24,667 nucleotides of DNA from Clostridia bacterium (GTDB lineage: Bacteria; Bacillota; Clostridia; Christensenellales; Aristaeellaceae), in contig JAEDGL010000020.1 of the NCBI GenBank assembly GCA_016297535.1, forward strand, positions 1 through 24,667, read 5' to 3'. Each line of letters starts with the position of its first letter. Positions within the stretch are counted from its first letter, which is position 1. Below are positions 24,118 to 24,667 of the stretch, piece after piece. A program made the translations under genes and the position numbers. The notes under the pieces are model-generated. The model saw only the letters and a list, made by a program, of their open reading frames with translations, searched no databases and was not told where the DNA came from.

Positions 24118-24667
24118 TTACCACAAACTGGTTTCGCCCAGCTTGCGGGATACGGTGTTCACCAAAACGAGCAGCGTAAAGTTGATGACCGAATTGAATA
24201 ATCCGATGGCCGAGGCGAAGCTGTACTGGCCGCCTTTGATACCAATGGAGTAGGAAAAGGTGGAAATGATGTCCGAAGCGCTTTTGTTGAGATCGTTTTG
24301 CAGAAGGAATACCTTTTCAAACCCGACGTTCATAATCTGTCCCACGTTGAGAATGAGCAGAATGACGATGGTCGGCAGAATGCCGGGTAAATTGACATGG
24401 ATAATGCGCGCCAACCTGCCCGCACCATCGATTTTGGCTGCCTCGTGCAACTGAAGATCGATGCCTGCCAGCGCAGAAATATAAATGATGGAATTCCAAC
24501 CGGCGTTCTGCCAGATGCCTGAAATGATGTAAACAGGTTTAAACCATGACGGCTCGGACAAAAAGTCAATAGTCTCTCCGCCAAAGAGCATATCGTTTCT
24601 AAATTCAGTCACGTAAGAAAAATAAGCGCGGATATTGCTTGTACCGCCTTCACTAACGGTGCAGTCT
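24118..24667 (-). CDS. ABC transporter permease, LplB-like (N-terminus outside window)
   Basis: The C-terminal part of the first permease of the importer. The frame is open to the window end, with 183 codons present of an expected 290-320. An internal GTG at 24612 is in frame but is not a credible start, because the coding sense continues upstream through the window edge. Hydrophobic segments and the EAA loop LHEAAKIDGAGRLARIIHVN are present, followed by NVGFEKVFLLQND and the C-terminal helix ending NTVSRKLGETSLW, typical of LplB relatives. It pairs with the LplC-like permease to form the membrane channel for the solute delivered by the binding protein. Confidence 0.9.
   Translation of the reverse strand, partial: DCTVSEGGTSNIRAYFSYVTEFRNDMLFGGETIDFLSEPSWFKPVYIISGIWQNAGWNSIIYISALAGIDLQLHEAAKIDGAGRLARIIHVNLPGILPTIVILLILNVGQIMNVGFEKVFLLQNDLNKSASDIISTFSYSIGIKGGQYSFASAIGLFNSVINFTLLVLVNTVSRKLGETSLW

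Noticed and set aside
1..24667. CRISPR arrays, tRNA or rRNA genes, insertion sequences, prophage genes, attachment sites
   Set aside because: No regularly spaced repeats, no tRNA-like or rRNA-like segments, and no transposase or integrase motif were seen on either strand.

Overview
The window looks like a chromosomal segment of a Gram-positive-type anaerobe, most likely a Clostridia-class Bacillota. The basis is the gene families (DegV, a YtvI-like AI-2E permease, an LplA/LplB/LplC-type ABC importer, a Gram-positive-type TopB), strong AGGAGG-like ribosome binding sites, TTG start codons and SigA-type promoters. The genus cannot be told from the sequence. No rRNA, tRNA, CRISPR array, transposase or phage gene was seen. 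No stretch longer than 300 bases lacks a gene.

Left part (1-5750). A MATE exporter truncated by the window edge (-) is divergent from a + strand group: two overlapping ATP-grasp ligases of the RimK type, then a WecE-type dTDP-sugar aminotransferase with its own strong promoter and a TTG start, then an MFS transporter. The sugar aminotransferase has no other nucleotide-sugar gene near it.

Middle (5751-14660). A HAD phosphatase and a CorC/HlyC-type CNNM membrane protein overlap by 4 bases (-). A divergent SLC1-family symporter lacks the arginine typical of acidic-substrate carriers. DegV (-) and tRNA-dihydrouridine synthase (+) are driven by back-to-back promoters. A second MATE exporter (-) is preceded by a TetR-family regulator whose reading frame is broken, and a near-perfect palindromic operator lies at the promoter. 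A ribokinase-like PfkB kinase follows (+).

Right part (14661-24667). A YtvI-like permease and a family-2 glycosyltransferase (+) converge on DNA topoisomerase III (-). The rest is one leftward cluster: an ABC importer with two permeases (the first cut by the window end), a solute-binding protein with a signal peptide but no lipobox, and a 719-residue PHP/DUF3604-like metal-dependent hydrolase. RNA hairpins flank the binding-protein gene: a stem-loop before it and an intrinsic terminator after it, which would set different transcript levels within the operon. No ATPase gene is present, as usual for this importer class, which shares a general MsmX-type ATPase.

The best candidates for something undescribed are the importer plus hydrolase locus, the tandem ATP-grasp/WecE group, and the frameshifted TetR with its operator. 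All functional claims come from reading motifs by eye; no database search was run.
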